Assembly: GCA_021372245.1 (NCBI GenBank)
Contig: JAJFUV010000077.1
Location: 1-42,691, forward strand
Source: Terriglobales bacterium
GTDB lineage: Bacteria > Acidobacteriota > Terriglobia > Bryobacterales > Bryobacteraceae
Direction of reading: 5' to 3'
Length of the DNA: 42,691 bases
The notes beneath the pieces were generated by a model. It did no database searches and was not told the DNA's origin. It saw only the letters and a program-made list of their open reading frames with translations. The position numbers and the translations under genes are program-made. How positions within the stretch are numbered: position 1 is the first letter of the stretch; each line of letters starts with the position of its first letter. Below, in pieces: positions 17,448 to 26,383 of this stretch.

Positions 17448-17933
17448 CTACATCTTGTAACGGCCGAGATCCTCGTCGTTGAGGTTTTCGAGCCACCTGC
17501 GCAATTCTTCGCTCGTGACCTTGTCGGAGGCCGACCCGGTGGCCTTTGACGTCTTCAGGACCGTCTCTTCGACGTAGATGGGGCAATCCAGGCGGAGGGC
17601 GAGAGCCAAGGCGTCGCTGGGGCGCGAATCGATACTGATCAACTCCCCGTTGCGCTCCAACCAGATCAACGCATAGAAAGTGTCGTCCTTCAGTTCGTTG
17701 ACGACTACCTTGCGCACACCGGTTTCCAGGCCCATCAGAAGGTTCTTGATGAGATCGTGCGTCATTGGTCTGGGCGTTGAAACCTTCTCGATCTCGAGGG
17801 CGATAGCGTTGGCCTCGAACACACCCACCCAGATGGGAAGGATGGTGTTGCCGTTGACGTCCTTGAGGATGACAATCGGCATATTGGTGACCGGGTCCAT
17901 CATGAGACCCCGGATTTTCATTTCGATTTCCAT
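17448..17933 (-). CDS. bifunctional nuclease family protein (DUF151)
   Basis: The 161-aa protein is a BFN-domain protein: MDPVTNMPIVILKDVNGNTI, LPIWVGVFEANAIALEIEKV, PRPMTHDLIKNLL, then SIDSRPSDALALALRLDCPI, which carries the hallmark D-S-R-P-S-D-A-L-A-L motif. A C-terminal extension (residues about 125-161) is acidic-helical, as in many bacterial members. I chose the ATG at 17933 because GGAGGG lies 6 nt upstream; a longer open frame to 18050 overlaps miaB. The gene starts 16 bp after the miaB stop, so they are probably one operon. Nuclease activity is known for plant homologues; the bacterial role is uncertain. Confidence 0.9.
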   Translation of the reverse strand: MEIEMKIRGLMMDPVTNMPIVILKDVNGNTILPIWVGVFEANAIALEIEKVSTPRPMTHDLIKNLLMGLETGVRKVVVNELKDDTFYALIWLERNGELISIDSRPSDALALALRLDCPIYVEETVLKTSKATGSASDKVTSEELRRWLENLNDEDLGRYKM

Positions 17934-17949
17934 CGCCGTCCCTCCACCA

Positions 17950-19272
17950 TTAGAGCAGATCCACGCTCTCGCCTGCCAGCGAGTTGGCGCCGGCGCGGGT
18001 GACCCGGACGCGGGCGTACCCTCCGGGGCGCGGCGAGCCGGCACCGGCACCCAGGATGAAGTTCAAAACACGGTTATCCAGGGTGCGGCCGATCCACTGG
18101 CCCGTCGCTTGATTGTAACCTTCCACCATCACTTCTTCGATGCTGCCCACCAACCCGGCGTTCCGCCGGACCTGGATGGCGCGTTGTTTCTCCTGCAGCG
18201 TGGTGAGCCGTGCGCCACTTTCCGCATCCGGGACCTGGCCGTCCAGAGCCAGCGCCGCCGTGCCGGGGCGCGGTGAGTACTTGAAACTGAACATCGAATC
18301 GTACTGGACCAAGTCGACCAGCGAGAGGGTCTCGGCGAAGTCGGCCTCGGTCTCGCCCGGGAAACCCACGATCATATCGGTGGAGATGGCGATCCTGCGG
18401 TGGGCGGCCTTGATCCAGCCGATGCGCTCCAGATACTCTTCGCGCGTGTACTGGCGCCGCATCCGATCCAGCACTCTCGTGGAGCCCGATTGCACGGGCA
18501 GGTGAACGTGGTTCGCAAGCACCGGGTTCGCGTCGATCGCGTCGACAATGTCCTTACCGAAATCGCGCGGGTGCGAGGTGGTGAACCGGACGCGCCGCAG
18601 GCCGGGCGTGCGCGCGACGGCGTCCAGCAGTCCGGCAAAGCCGCTCACGGCCTCCGAAGGATCGTTGTAGCTGTTGACGTTTTGCCCAAGAAGCTGAATT
18701 TCGGTGCAGCCGTTGTCAGCCAGACACGCGGCTTCTTCCAGCACCGAGCGCGCCGTGCGGCTGCGCTCCGGGCCGCGCGTGAACGGCACCACGCAGTAGG
18801 CGCAGTCCTTGCTGCACCCCTCCATGATGGTGATGTAGGCACGGTGGGGACTACTCCGGCGGGTGTAGGGCGTCTCGAAGGTCTCTTCGGTATCGGTAGA
18901 GAGCCCTGTGAGGCGATGCCCTCCATTTTCAAGCTGGGTAAGGAGTTCCGGCAGGTGGTTGTAGCTGGCCGACCCGCATACCAGCCCGACGTAGGGGGCG
19001 CGATCGAAGATCCGTTCGCCCTCCTGCTGTGCCACGCAGCCCAACACGGCGAACATCCTGCCCTGCCCGCCGTCCCGTTTGAACTGCTGCAGGCGGCTGT
19101 AAACCTTGCGCTCGGCCTTGTCACGCACGCTGCAGGTGTTGTAAACGATCAGATCGGCCTTATCGGGAGTGTCCACTTCCTGGTAGCCGCGCGCGGCGAG
19201 CACACCGCCGACCTTCTCGGAATCGTGCACATTCATCTGGCAGCCGAAGGTCTCGATGTAGAAAGTCCGCAT
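17950..19272 (-). CDS. miaB: tRNA-2-methylthio-N6-dimethylallyladenosine synthase MiaB
   Basis: MiaB is a radical-SAM methylthiotransferase that turns i6A37 into ms2i6A37 in tRNAs reading UNN codons. The 440-aa protein has the N-terminal UPF0004 domain with cysteines C11, C47 and C79 for the auxiliary cluster, the radical-SAM motif C153-x3-C157-x2-C160 (EGCSKDCAYCVVPFTRGPER) and a C-terminal TRAM domain with SIEEVMVEGYN, QWIGRTLDNR and ARVRVTRAGANSLAGE. Length and motif order are those of MiaB rather than MtaB or RimO. It lies 39 bp downstream of marC and 16 bp upstream of the nuclease gene, suggesting a shared transcript. Confidence 0.96.
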   Translation of the reverse strand: MRTFYIETFGCQMNVHDSEKVGGVLAARGYQEVDTPDKADLIVYNTCSVRDKAERKVYSRLQQFKRDGGQGRMFAVLGCVAQQEGERIFDRAPYVGLVCGSASYNHLPELLTQLENGGHRLTGLSTDTEETFETPYTRRSSPHRAYITIMEGCSKDCAYCVVPFTRGPERSRTARSVLEEAACLADNGCTEIQLLGQNVNSYNDPSEAVSGFAGLLDAVARTPGLRRVRFTTSHPRDFGKDIVDAIDANPVLANHVHLPVQSGSTRVLDRMRRQYTREEYLERIGWIKAAHRRIAISTDMIVGFPGETEADFAETLSLVDLVQYDSMFSFKYSPRPGTAALALDGQVPDAESGARLTTLQEKQRAIQVRRNAGLVGSIEEVMVEGYNQATGQWIGRTLDNRVLNFILGAGAGSPRPGGYARVRVTRAGANSLAGESVDLL

Positions 19273-19311
19273 GGAGGGTTTCTTTCATTATAAATCGGGA
19301 GCCTTCTCTAC

Positions 19312-19962
19312 CTAGTGCTTGGGTACGACGCCGACGTCGGCCAGGCCGTTCAGAACAAACTGCACCGCGATGGCCACCAGCACGAGTCCCATCAGGCGCG
19401 TCATCACGCGGATGCCGATCTCCCCGAGCAAACCGCGCACGCGGTTCGCCCCCGCCAGGATGTAATACGATGCAAGGGAAGTTATCGCGATGGCCGAGAA
19501 CACGGGAATTGCCTGCCACCAAACCCTCGACTGGCCCATCAGGACCATGACCGCGGAGATGGCGCCCGGCCCGGCGAGCATGGGGATGCCTATCGGGGAA
19601 ATGCCCACTTCTTCCTTCTCTCTCCCCGCCGCACGTTCTTCCGGCGATTCCTGGGTTTCCGAGCGTCGTGCCTGAAGCATATCGAACGCCACAATGGCCA
19701 GCAGCAGCCCACCTGCGATCTTAAAGGCCGGCAGGGTGATGTCGAACGCTTTGAAAATCAGGCTGCCCATGGCGGCGAAAGCCGTGAGCACGAGAAAGCA
19801 GGTCCAGGACGCCTGCCGGGCCATGCGGGCACGTTTGGCAGGGCTGTCCATCTCGGTCATCACCAGGAAAGCGGGGATCGTGCCAAAAGGGTCCACGATG
19901 AAAAAGACCGAGCTTATGGTGACAAGAGAGAATTCGAGAACCGCTCTCAATTCGGCATTCAT
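19312..19962 (-). CDS. MarC family integral membrane protein
   Basis: The 216-aa protein has about six hydrophobic helices and the MarC/NAAT signature: FFIVDPFGTIPAFLVMTEMD at the N-terminus and ISPIGIPMLAGPGAISAVMV in the second repeat, both with the conserved Pro-Gly motifs. A short charged insert (RRSETQESPEERAAGREKEE) separates the halves. Family members were once linked to multiple antibiotic resistance, which was later not supported, and some archaeal members transport small amino acids; no firm function can be given. It starts 14 bp after the DUF5107/TPR gene, in an operon-like arrangement with miaB. Confidence 0.92.
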   Translation of the reverse strand: MNAELRAVLEFSLVTISSVFFIVDPFGTIPAFLVMTEMDSPAKRARMARQASWTCFLVLTAFAAMGSLIFKAFDITLPAFKIAGGLLLAIVAFDMLQARRSETQESPEERAAGREKEEVGISPIGIPMLAGPGAISAVMVLMGQSRVWWQAIPVFSAIAITSLASYYILAGANRVRGLLGEIGIRVMTRLMGLVLVAIAVQFVLNGLADVGVVPKH

Positions 19963-19976
19963 GTGACTTCACCCGC

Positions 19977-22900
19977 CTAATGGCGGCGCCTTCGCTGACC
20001 CTGAACCAGATCGCTCAATTCCCGCAGGGCGCCGAGCGCCGGCTGCGTGGCAAGCCGGGCTGCTTTCCATTGTTCGATGGAGGCGCGCGTCGCGCTTGTC
20101 TTGCGGCCGGCCGCGACTCGCGCCCAGGCTTCGCCGGCCTTTGCCGCATTGCCCGAGCCTTCCTGGCAGAGCATCTCCAGGGCATCCTGCAACCGGTAGT
20201 CGGGATTGTGCGGCTTGCCGGTACCGAGCCGTTCCGGATACTCACGCGAACCCGCCAGGCGGTCCAGCGCTTGCGCCCAGCTCCCCTTCTTCATCTCCTC
20301 CAGCGCCAAGGCAAGCTGGCACTGCACAAAGAGGCTGTGAACGTCACTCTGCCCCTCGGCAGGCAAAATGGTCGCGGTTTCAAGCTGCGTATAACACTCC
20401 TGGAAGCGGCCCGCGTTCAAGTAAGTCCGAGCAAGCAGGACGCGGATCCGGTCTTCTTTCGGAAACTGCTTCGCGGCCTCGCGTGCTAGTTCGAGAGCCT
20501 TGTCATGCATCCCGCGCGAGCCGCAATAGCTCGCCAGGTGGTACCAATTGCGCCAGTCGCCTTTGCCGGCGGTGAGCGCTCGTTCGTAATCCGCCAAGGC
20601 TTTCGCCGGGTCGGACCGCCGCTCCAGGTACCCGCGGCTGATATAGGCCGATGCATAGTCGGCCCGATCGCCGAAGGCCTCGAACTCTTTCAGCGCGTCA
20701 GCCGAGCGGTTCAGGCCCCAATACACCAGCCCAAGGTAGTACCTGGCTTTCCAACTGTCCGGTTGCTCGCCCGCGGCCCACCGGAAGACCGGGATGGACT
20801 CCTCACGGAATGGGAACACCAGATAGGGAGAGAGCGATGAAGCCTGCTTCAGGAGTTCCCTGCTCCGCGCGGGAGACTTTTCACGCAACAGATAGGCCTG
20901 CCAATAGCGCACGGTAGCTTGCTCAGGAGCGGCATCCAGCACTTTCACGGCGTCGGCATCGCGCCGCAGGTTGGCATAGTAGACGGCGATTTCCAGGTAC
21001 GTCTCGTGCGGCAGTTCGTTGTGAATCAGCGATTTGAAGTCGGCCAGATCGGCCGCGGCGTTCGAGAGCAGGTATTTCTCGAAGCGCGCCTGATGATTCA
21101 GTGGATCGATTTCCAGGATCTTGTCGAGTGTTTGCCGGGCGTCGGCAGTCCGGCCGGCAACACGATAGGCCGTCGCCAGCACTTGAAGCGTGTGAATGTT
21201 ATTGGCATCGTAACTGAGCGACCGGTTCAGGTAGGCCAACGCCCGCTCCATGTTACTCTCCATCAAGTAAATTGAGCCAAGCTCGCTGTAAGCCCCGGCG
21301 CGGAATTTCATGCTACGTGCCGCCCAGCCCAGGGTTTCCTTCGCGTCGACCAAATTACCGAGGCGCCGGGAGATGATGCCGTAGATGAAATTGGCGTCCG
21401 GATCGTACATCACGTAGTCCAGCGCCTTGCGGGCGTATTCGAGGGCCGTGGCGTACTCGGCGCGGCGGTAGTAGAGTTCAGCCGTGCGGGTGAGCGCGCG
21501 CATATGGAGCGGCTCGCGCTTGAGGCACGCCAGGTACTTCTCCAGCGCCGCGTCATAATCGCGGGCTTTCTCGTCTCGCTCGGCGCTTTGGTAAAGGCCT
21601 TCGAGCGTGGACTCATCGTAATTGCGGAAAGTCAGCGGGCGGCCAAGCAGCCCATCCTTCGGATCGTCGGTGTAGCTGAGCTTGTCGCCGATTTCGACGC
21701 GGAAGTCGCCTTTCGCCACCGTGAGCGGAACACGTTTTTCATACACGTCCATGGGGCCGAGCGCTACGCGGTCGCGGAAAACTTCCCTACCCCGGTCGCG
21801 CACAATCAGCGTCTCGTCGATGCGCTGCAGGGCGCAGAAACTGACCACCGTTTCCCGGCCTTCGGACCGGACGTTCAACGCGCCGTAGGGGGTCGCCTTC
21901 ACCATGGGGCCGATTTTCTTGTACGGAAAATACAGCTCGCGCCACTGGTCCGTGGTATAGGGAGCGAAGAACTCGTGGTCGTTCTGATCGAGCAGGCGTC
22001 CGTTCTGCGGCTCGAAATAGGGGCCATCGTTGTCGGTGAGGAGATTCTCCCAGATACCGCCTGAGCGGGCCAGATCCCAGCGGAAGAACTTTTGTCCCGG
22101 CACCTCCTCGTGCACGGACCAGTGGCCGAAGCCGAACTGCGACTTGTGCCAGTAGGCACCGGAGAACTCGCTCAACTTGCCATAGATGAAGAAGCTGCCT
22201 TCATCGGAATCGTTGTGATCCGTGTAGCGGGCAAGGTTGCGGCCGTCGGCGGTGATGGGCCAAGGCCGGCTCGGCACGGCGTAGTTGTGGCCGATGTGCA
22301 TCGTGCCGGGGAAGATGAACTCCAGGTCGTCGGAGATCCGATTGGCGGCATTCATCCACACGTAGTAGGACTGGTTGAGCGGCTGCGGGTTGTACCACAG
22401 CGACTGCGTTTCGATGTAGGCCTTGTCGGGGCGGATGGTGAACTTCACGCGCCAATTGGTGCGCGAGGGCAGGTCCATGTTCCCGACGATGCAGCTCACG
22501 CTGCCGTCCGCGTTCTTTCGCATCAGGTAGTCGACCGGAGTGGCGGTCGCGGGAGTGTGGCCGACGATGCCGAAGTTGAGTTCGATGCCCCCGGAAGTCC
22601 ACGGGCCGCGCAGCGCGATGTCCCGGAACTTGCGCACGTGGTTGAGATAGATGAACTCCTTGCCGGTGTTCTTTTCGATGGCGCCGATGAGCTTGCCGCC
22701 TTCATCGGGCATGATGAGCACCTTGATGTATTTGTTCTCCATCACGATCACGTTCCAGCTCCGGTCGACGGCCGTGTAGCTCAGCGTGTTGAAGGAGAAG
22801 TAAGGATAAAGCCGCTGTCCGCGTCCCCACATATTGGAACGCGTCATGATCGGCGAGGGATCGGGGCCCGAGAACGGGTAGGTCTTGAAGACCTGTTTTT

Positions 22901-22985
22901 CTTCCCTCACGCTGGCTGGCTGGGCGCACAGGCTCGCCGCTGAAACGAGCAGAATCAAGATCGAGATCACACCGGAGCTTCTCAC
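19977..22985 (-). CDS. DUF5107 domain protein with C-terminal TPR array
   Basis: With the GTG at 22985 (8 nt after GGAGG) the protein has 1002 residues and an N-terminal signal peptide (VRSSGVISILILLVSAASLC). Upstream in-frame starts exist at 23021 and 23093. Residues about 25-440 are beta-rich and match the DUF5107 type, related to galactose-mutarotase/hydrolase-like folds (GGKLIGAIEKNTGKEFIYLN, TSGGIELNFGIVGHTPATAT, YYVWMNAANRISDDLEFIFP). The rest is a long tetratricopeptide array (for example ALEYARKALDYVMYDPDANF, AYLNRSLSYDANNIHTLQVL). DUF5107-TPR proteins are often found near carbohydrate-degradation genes, and a role in sugar binding or processing outside the cytoplasm is plausible. The upstream gap to 23219 holds no gene. 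Confidence 0.88.
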   Translation of the reverse strand: MRSSGVISILILLVSAASLCAQPASVREEKQVFKTYPFSGPDPSPIMTRSNMWGRGQRLYPYFSFNTLSYTAVDRSWNVIVMENKYIKVLIMPDEGGKLIGAIEKNTGKEFIYLNHVRKFRDIALRGPWTSGGIELNFGIVGHTPATATPVDYLMRKNADGSVSCIVGNMDLPSRTNWRVKFTIRPDKAYIETQSLWYNPQPLNQSYYVWMNAANRISDDLEFIFPGTMHIGHNYAVPSRPWPITADGRNLARYTDHNDSDEGSFFIYGKLSEFSGAYWHKSQFGFGHWSVHEEVPGQKFFRWDLARSGGIWENLLTDNDGPYFEPQNGRLLDQNDHEFFAPYTTDQWRELYFPYKKIGPMVKATPYGALNVRSEGRETVVSFCALQRIDETLIVRDRGREVFRDRVALGPMDVYEKRVPLTVAKGDFRVEIGDKLSYTDDPKDGLLGRPLTFRNYDESTLEGLYQSAERDEKARDYDAALEKYLACLKREPLHMRALTRTAELYYRRAEYATALEYARKALDYVMYDPDANFIYGIISRRLGNLVDAKETLGWAARSMKFRAGAYSELGSIYLMESNMERALAYLNRSLSYDANNIHTLQVLATAYRVAGRTADARQTLDKILEIDPLNHQARFEKYLLSNAAADLADFKSLIHNELPHETYLEIAVYYANLRRDADAVKVLDAAPEQATVRYWQAYLLREKSPARSRELLKQASSLSPYLVFPFREESIPVFRWAAGEQPDSWKARYYLGLVYWGLNRSADALKEFEAFGDRADYASAYISRGYLERRSDPAKALADYERALTAGKGDWRNWYHLASYCGSRGMHDKALELAREAAKQFPKEDRIRVLLARTYLNAGRFQECYTQLETATILPAEGQSDVHSLFVQCQLALALEEMKKGSWAQALDRLAGSREYPERLGTGKPHNPDYRLQDALEMLCQEGSGNAAKAGEAWARVAAGRKTSATRASIEQWKAARLATQPALGALRELSDLVQGQRRRRH

Positions 22986-23219
22986 GTACCCTTCCTCCCG
23001 ACGAAACCGCAAATCAGACATCCGTTGCTCAATGTACCATTTAACGGCGTGACGGCAGTATCGTGTCGCGGAGAAGGAGAGGCTTCGTGCCATCAGGGCT
23101 TCTCAGACTGATAGACAAAACCTACATACCAAAAGACAGGAATGGTTACGGTTTGACAACGGGAGAAGACCAACCAGCGGGGCGCAGGTCGTGGCCGTCC
23201 GGATAGTTTACAAAGCCGC

Positions 23220-24464
23220 CTAGTCGATTGGGTACTGCTCGCCATCGCACAAGCGCTTCACGTTTCCAAAACCGTCCGCATACTCGTCCCAGCCGTTCCC
23301 GTGGACCGGAATCACCACCTTCGGCATTAATGCTTTCGTGAAGGCGCGCAGATCCGCAGGAGACGCGTGTCCGCTCGTGTGGATATGGGCAATTTTGCTG
23401 CCGCGCGTCTGACACCATTCTAGCGCTGCACGATGGCAAGTCTCTGAAAGATAACCCTGCCACATTGAGAAGCTGTATGCATCCTCCGCATTCGGTTCAA
23501 TGCCGCACCTTTCGTAATCCGGAATCAGGGCGTGGCGCAGCATGATGACGTGCCGGCCGCTGACGAGATTTCTGGCCGACAATCCGAATCCCGCCATGCG
23601 CTCGATGAAGTTCTCCCGTCCGAGCTCCCCATATACGGAACGGAGCCTCTTCGTTATTACGACCTTGAGGTTCGAGAAGTGTTTATCGGCGCGCGGAACT
23701 CCAGTCCCGCCGGAGACTCTGTCCAGAACATCCGCCGTATACAGGTCGATAACCAACGTACGGCTGGTGCGTCGAGCGGCGCGATACAGGGTAACCGTGC
23801 GGTCGATATTTTGACCTGCCCAGCTAACGAACACACGGCCCTTTGTTCCGTTAAACAGCGCCACGAACTCCTCCTCGATCTGCTGTTCAGTCTTCACGGG
23901 CTTGTCCGTCCCGAGGTTCGTGCCCTCAATGATAAGCACATCAATGTTGCCCGGAGGATTCGTCATTATCCGATCAACCAGGATGGACTTCCGCCCATGA
24001 CGACGGAAGTCGCCGGTATACAGAATCCGTTTCCCGTCCCATTCGATCAGCAGCATATAAGCATCGAACGCCGAGTGGTCGGTCAATATCGGAGTGACGG
24101 TAAACGGGCCAACGGGGAAACACCCCGTACGACTGTCCCAGGTCTTGAATGTGCGCATGAGAGGCCGACGAGACAACTCGCCGGGTATAGCGATCAGTTG
24201 GGCCGACTTGCTACCGGTCAAGATCGGCCAGGACACGGGGAGTTGACCGATAACACCCCAGTGGTCCTGATGAGGGTGACTGATCAGGACCGTAGCGGGA
24301 CGATTAAGGTCGAGGGACGATGGCACAGCGTCGTTCGCGCCTTCCGGCGCGTCGAGTTGCCTCCCGGCGTCAAGAATGAGCCTCTCGCCCGAGGGGTGCT
24401 GGATCTCAACACACGTCCCGCCGATCTGATGCGTACCTCGGTGAACCGTCAATACGAGACTCAT
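23220..24464 (-). CDS. RNase J-like beta-CASP metallo-beta-lactamase-fold hydrolase
   Basis: The 414-aa protein carries the full MBL motif set: D32 (ILDAGRQ), H63-P-H65-Q-D67-H68, H130 (LTDHSAFDAY) and D152 (LYTGDFRRHG). The beta-CASP/RMMBL part contains FVSWAGQNIDR, HTSGHAS (H362, H366) and PVHGNGW (H388). These signatures match nucleic-acid-processing enzymes of the RNase J type, though the protein is much shorter than RNase J (about 550 aa) and lacks its C-terminal domain. It overlaps the PD-(D/E)XK-like gene by 4 bp. Base composition is visibly less G+C-rich than the flanking genes, suggesting horizontal acquisition. RNA or DNA cleavage is inferred, not shown. Confidence 0.87.
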   Translation of the reverse strand: MSLVLTVHRGTHQIGGTCVEIQHPSGERLILDAGRQLDAPEGANDAVPSSLDLNRPATVLISHPHQDHWGVIGQLPVSWPILTGSKSAQLIAIPGELSRRPLMRTFKTWDSRTGCFPVGPFTVTPILTDHSAFDAYMLLIEWDGKRILYTGDFRRHGRKSILVDRIMTNPPGNIDVLIIEGTNLGTDKPVKTEQQIEEEFVALFNGTKGRVFVSWAGQNIDRTVTLYRAARRTSRTLVIDLYTADVLDRVSGGTGVPRADKHFSNLKVVITKRLRSVYGELGRENFIERMAGFGLSARNLVSGRHVIMLRHALIPDYERCGIEPNAEDAYSFSMWQGYLSETCHRAALEWCQTRGSKIAHIHTSGHASPADLRAFTKALMPKVVIPVHGNGWDEYADGFGNVKRLCDGEQYPID

Positions 24465-25423
24465 ACCCGTGTGCGAAGCGCCATGTCAGACGTGCCACGA
24501 ATCAGTTGAACATCGATACCGTCGTGGCGCAGCTTGTCAAGATGGCCGTTGTCAATAAAGGCCGCGTTCTCCTTTGTTGCGTCGATGATCAACCGTGGTC
24601 TTATGTCAACATCGAGGTGTGAGGCATCTTGCCCCGCCACAGCGAAGATTGCATCCCCAAGTTCGCATCTGTTCGGATTTCGCGCCTTAGCGATTGCGTT
24701 CAGACGTACCAACGCTGCGCAGGTGTACTGATATGCAGCGCGCACGTCATCCTGATGCTTTTCAAGCCAAACCTTGTAATCCTTCAGCTGCCCTATGACC
24801 TTCGGTTCAGTGTTAGAACGCGCCTCTGAATTCGTGACGAGCTTGGCTTCCCAAAAGACGAGTTTGTACCGATCTCCACTGCCCTCAAGCGCCACCAGAT
24901 CGATCCGCCTCGCACTCTTCTTGCTCCAGATGTCGGAATCCCATGGTAGCCCGGCCTCAAGATCGACTACACCCGGGTTCTGCGAGAGGAGGTCGTCCAC
25001 GAAGCGTTTCTCGCTCTTCGTATATTCGTTCGCTTTCATAATCCAATCGCGCACAAGGCCATCACGATATGGAATACGTAACGCGTCGCGATTCTCGAAT
25101 GTGCCATCGGTAATCTTGACGTATTTATCCCCGCTGCCGTCGTTGCCAAAAACGTACTTATTGTGGATCATCCCTTGAAGCTTGCCTTTAGCGAAGCTCA
25201 CCTTCGCGACCGACTGGCCGGCACGGTAGAAATTCAGGTACCCGTCGCGAACCGCAAGTCGTAAATGGTCGGCCGGCGCCTCAGGCGCAGTTTGCGCGTC
25301 ACGGCCTCCTTTCGCCTCACCGGCGGGGTACCAGTACCCCAGCAGGTCAAGAAACCAAGCGTTCTCCGGTGTCTCAATCTTTCCGATACGGTCCACATCG
25401 AACTTCCGGTTGAATTTGGTCAT
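24461..25423 (-). CDS. putative PD-(D/E)XK nuclease-fold protein
   Basis: I do not recognise a named family for this 320-aa protein. Its middle has the layout of a PD-(D/E)XK nuclease core: D175 in SARRIDLVALEG, then E192-A-K194 in YKLVFWEAKLVTN, then Q212-x3-Y216 in GQLKDYKVWL, preceded by a Glu-containing helix near residue 138 (KSEKRFVDDLL). Residues 1-110 form a separate beta-rich region. The stop overlaps the metallo-hydrolase start (ATGA), so both are made together. A GGAG lies 12 nt upstream of the ATG. The core resembles Shedu/Mrr-like effector nucleases in outline; that is inference. A defence or repair role fits the partner and the atypical composition. Confidence 0.72.
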   Translation of the reverse strand: MTKFNRKFDVDRIGKIETPENAWFLDLLGYWYPAGEAKGGRDAQTAPEAPADHLRLAVRDGYLNFYRAGQSVAKVSFAKGKLQGMIHNKYVFGNDGSGDKYVKITDGTFENRDALRIPYRDGLVRDWIMKANEYTKSEKRFVDDLLSQNPGVVDLEAGLPWDSDIWSKKSARRIDLVALEGSGDRYKLVFWEAKLVTNSEARSNTEPKVIGQLKDYKVWLEKHQDDVRAAYQYTCAALVRLNAIAKARNPNRCELGDAIFAVAGQDASHLDVDIRPRLIIDATKENAAFIDNGHLDKLRHDGIDVQLIRGTSDMALRTRV

Positions 25424-25513
25424 CGATTATTACGCTCCTGTGGATGAACTTGATACGAGTCAAAACTCGCTTTTACCAGCGACCTTTCGGCTGCCCTGAT
25501 TCAATACACCACG
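25424..25513. promoter_or_regulatory. short leader with a palindrome ahead of the nuclease-like gene
   Basis: This 90-bp gap between the small Cys/His protein and the PD-(D/E)XK-like gene contains CGAGT (25456-25460) and its complement ACTCG (25465-25469) around 4 nt. The palindrome lies about 33-47 bp ahead of the nuclease-like start. It could be an operator or a hairpin in the leader; no clear promoter hexamers were seen. Confidence 0.25.
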
Positions 25514-25951
25514 CTAAGATCCATCACTGCGGCGCCTTGGATGCAGCAACCGCGTACTTCTATAATGGCTATCCTTCACAAACATCGCGCGTCCCGCAGG
25601 GATGCCGAAATGCTCCAGAACCTGCTGAAGATCGTGTTTGGATATCTGACTGTCGGCGTAAACAATGAACTGAACCTGGACGGCGTTAAACACGACCCGT
25701 CCCCTCGGCCACTCCTCGTACTCCGCGTCACGGAGGACCCGTATGACGTTTTCCGTCGGGCACCTCGCCCGCCAGCTTTCCCAAATGTCGTAATGGCCGT
25801 GTGGACAGGTGAGAAACTCTCCGTATTCCTCTACAGCGGACAACGCACAGCGGTGTGCCATCAGGAGGACTTTTCCGGAATCGTCCCGTACGAACCAGTA
25901 AGGACCTACGTACGCATCCATCGGACAGACCCCGACTTTCTTCGCGAGCAC
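25514..25951 (-). CDS. hypothetical Cys/His-containing protein, 145 aa
   Basis: The protein has no family I recognise. It contains VGPYWFVRDDSGKVLLMAHR, a Cys/His cluster (LTCPHGHYDIWESWRARCP) that could bind a metal, a beta segment (VVFNAVQVQFIVYADSQ), and a helical stretch (SKHDLQQVLEHFGIPAG). The given start is a GTG; an internal ATG at 25921 would give 135 aa. It is on the same strand as the nuclease-like and beta-CASP genes, 90 bp upstream, with similar base composition, so it may be the first gene of the cassette. The opposite-strand frame (25541-25996) is less protein-like. Residue composition supports coding, but confidence is moderate. Confidence 0.58.
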   Translation of the reverse strand: MLAKKVGVCPMDAYVGPYWFVRDDSGKVLLMAHRCALSAVEEYGEFLTCPHGHYDIWESWRARCPTENVIRVLRDAEYEEWPRGRVVFNAVQVQFIVYADSQISKHDLQQVLEHFGIPAGRAMFVKDSHYRSTRLLHPRRRSDGS

Positions 25952-26065
25952 GTTAGCAATTGTACTCTATTCGGAGCTTTAATGTTTGCTTTATGAGCAG
26001 CGCACGAGTCGGCCCTCGCCAACCGATACTCCAAAACGACATACATTCTCGTATTCTGCCAGCCT

Positions 26066-26243
26066 AGGGTGAAGCCTGGGCCGGGTAGTACGGTTCGGAG
26101 GCGAAAGACGACGCGGGTTCCAGCAGGTTGAAGTAGGTGGGAATCCCGGCTCCAGATTCAGGTCTATGCAGTTGCGTGTTGAGGTAATCATCGAAAACCT
26201 GCGTTTTCGAGTTGCAGACGAGGCGGTAGTGTGGACAGTCCTT
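26066..26243 (-). pseudogene. possible decayed C-terminal coding remnant
   Basis: In the 432-bp gap 25952-26383 one minus-strand frame reads protein-like for 58 codons, including DCPHYRLVCNSKTQVFDDYL and AGIPTYFNLLEPASSFASEP, ending at a TAG (26066-26068). An in-frame TAG lies directly upstream (26244-26246) and there is no start codon. This looks like the tail of a gene cut by the adjacent island or disrupted by frameshift. It could also be chance; no parent family is recognised. The rest of the gap shows nothing. Confidence 0.3.
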
Positions 26244-26383
26244 CTATCCGCAGTCATGGAAGAAGGGTTACTAGTCCGGATTGATGTCAGGCAAGGATCA
26301 CTAATACTCCCCAGGATAATTGTTATATTCGACGTCGCCGAGAGTGACACCGGAGCCGAACCAGCGTTGGCATCGTGCCGGTT

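Noticed and set aside
25541..25996. 151-codon plus-strand alternative to the small Cys/His protein
   Set aside because: Of the two overlapping frames the minus-strand reading has better helix/strand periodicity and matches the orientation of the cassette; the plus-strand product looks random.
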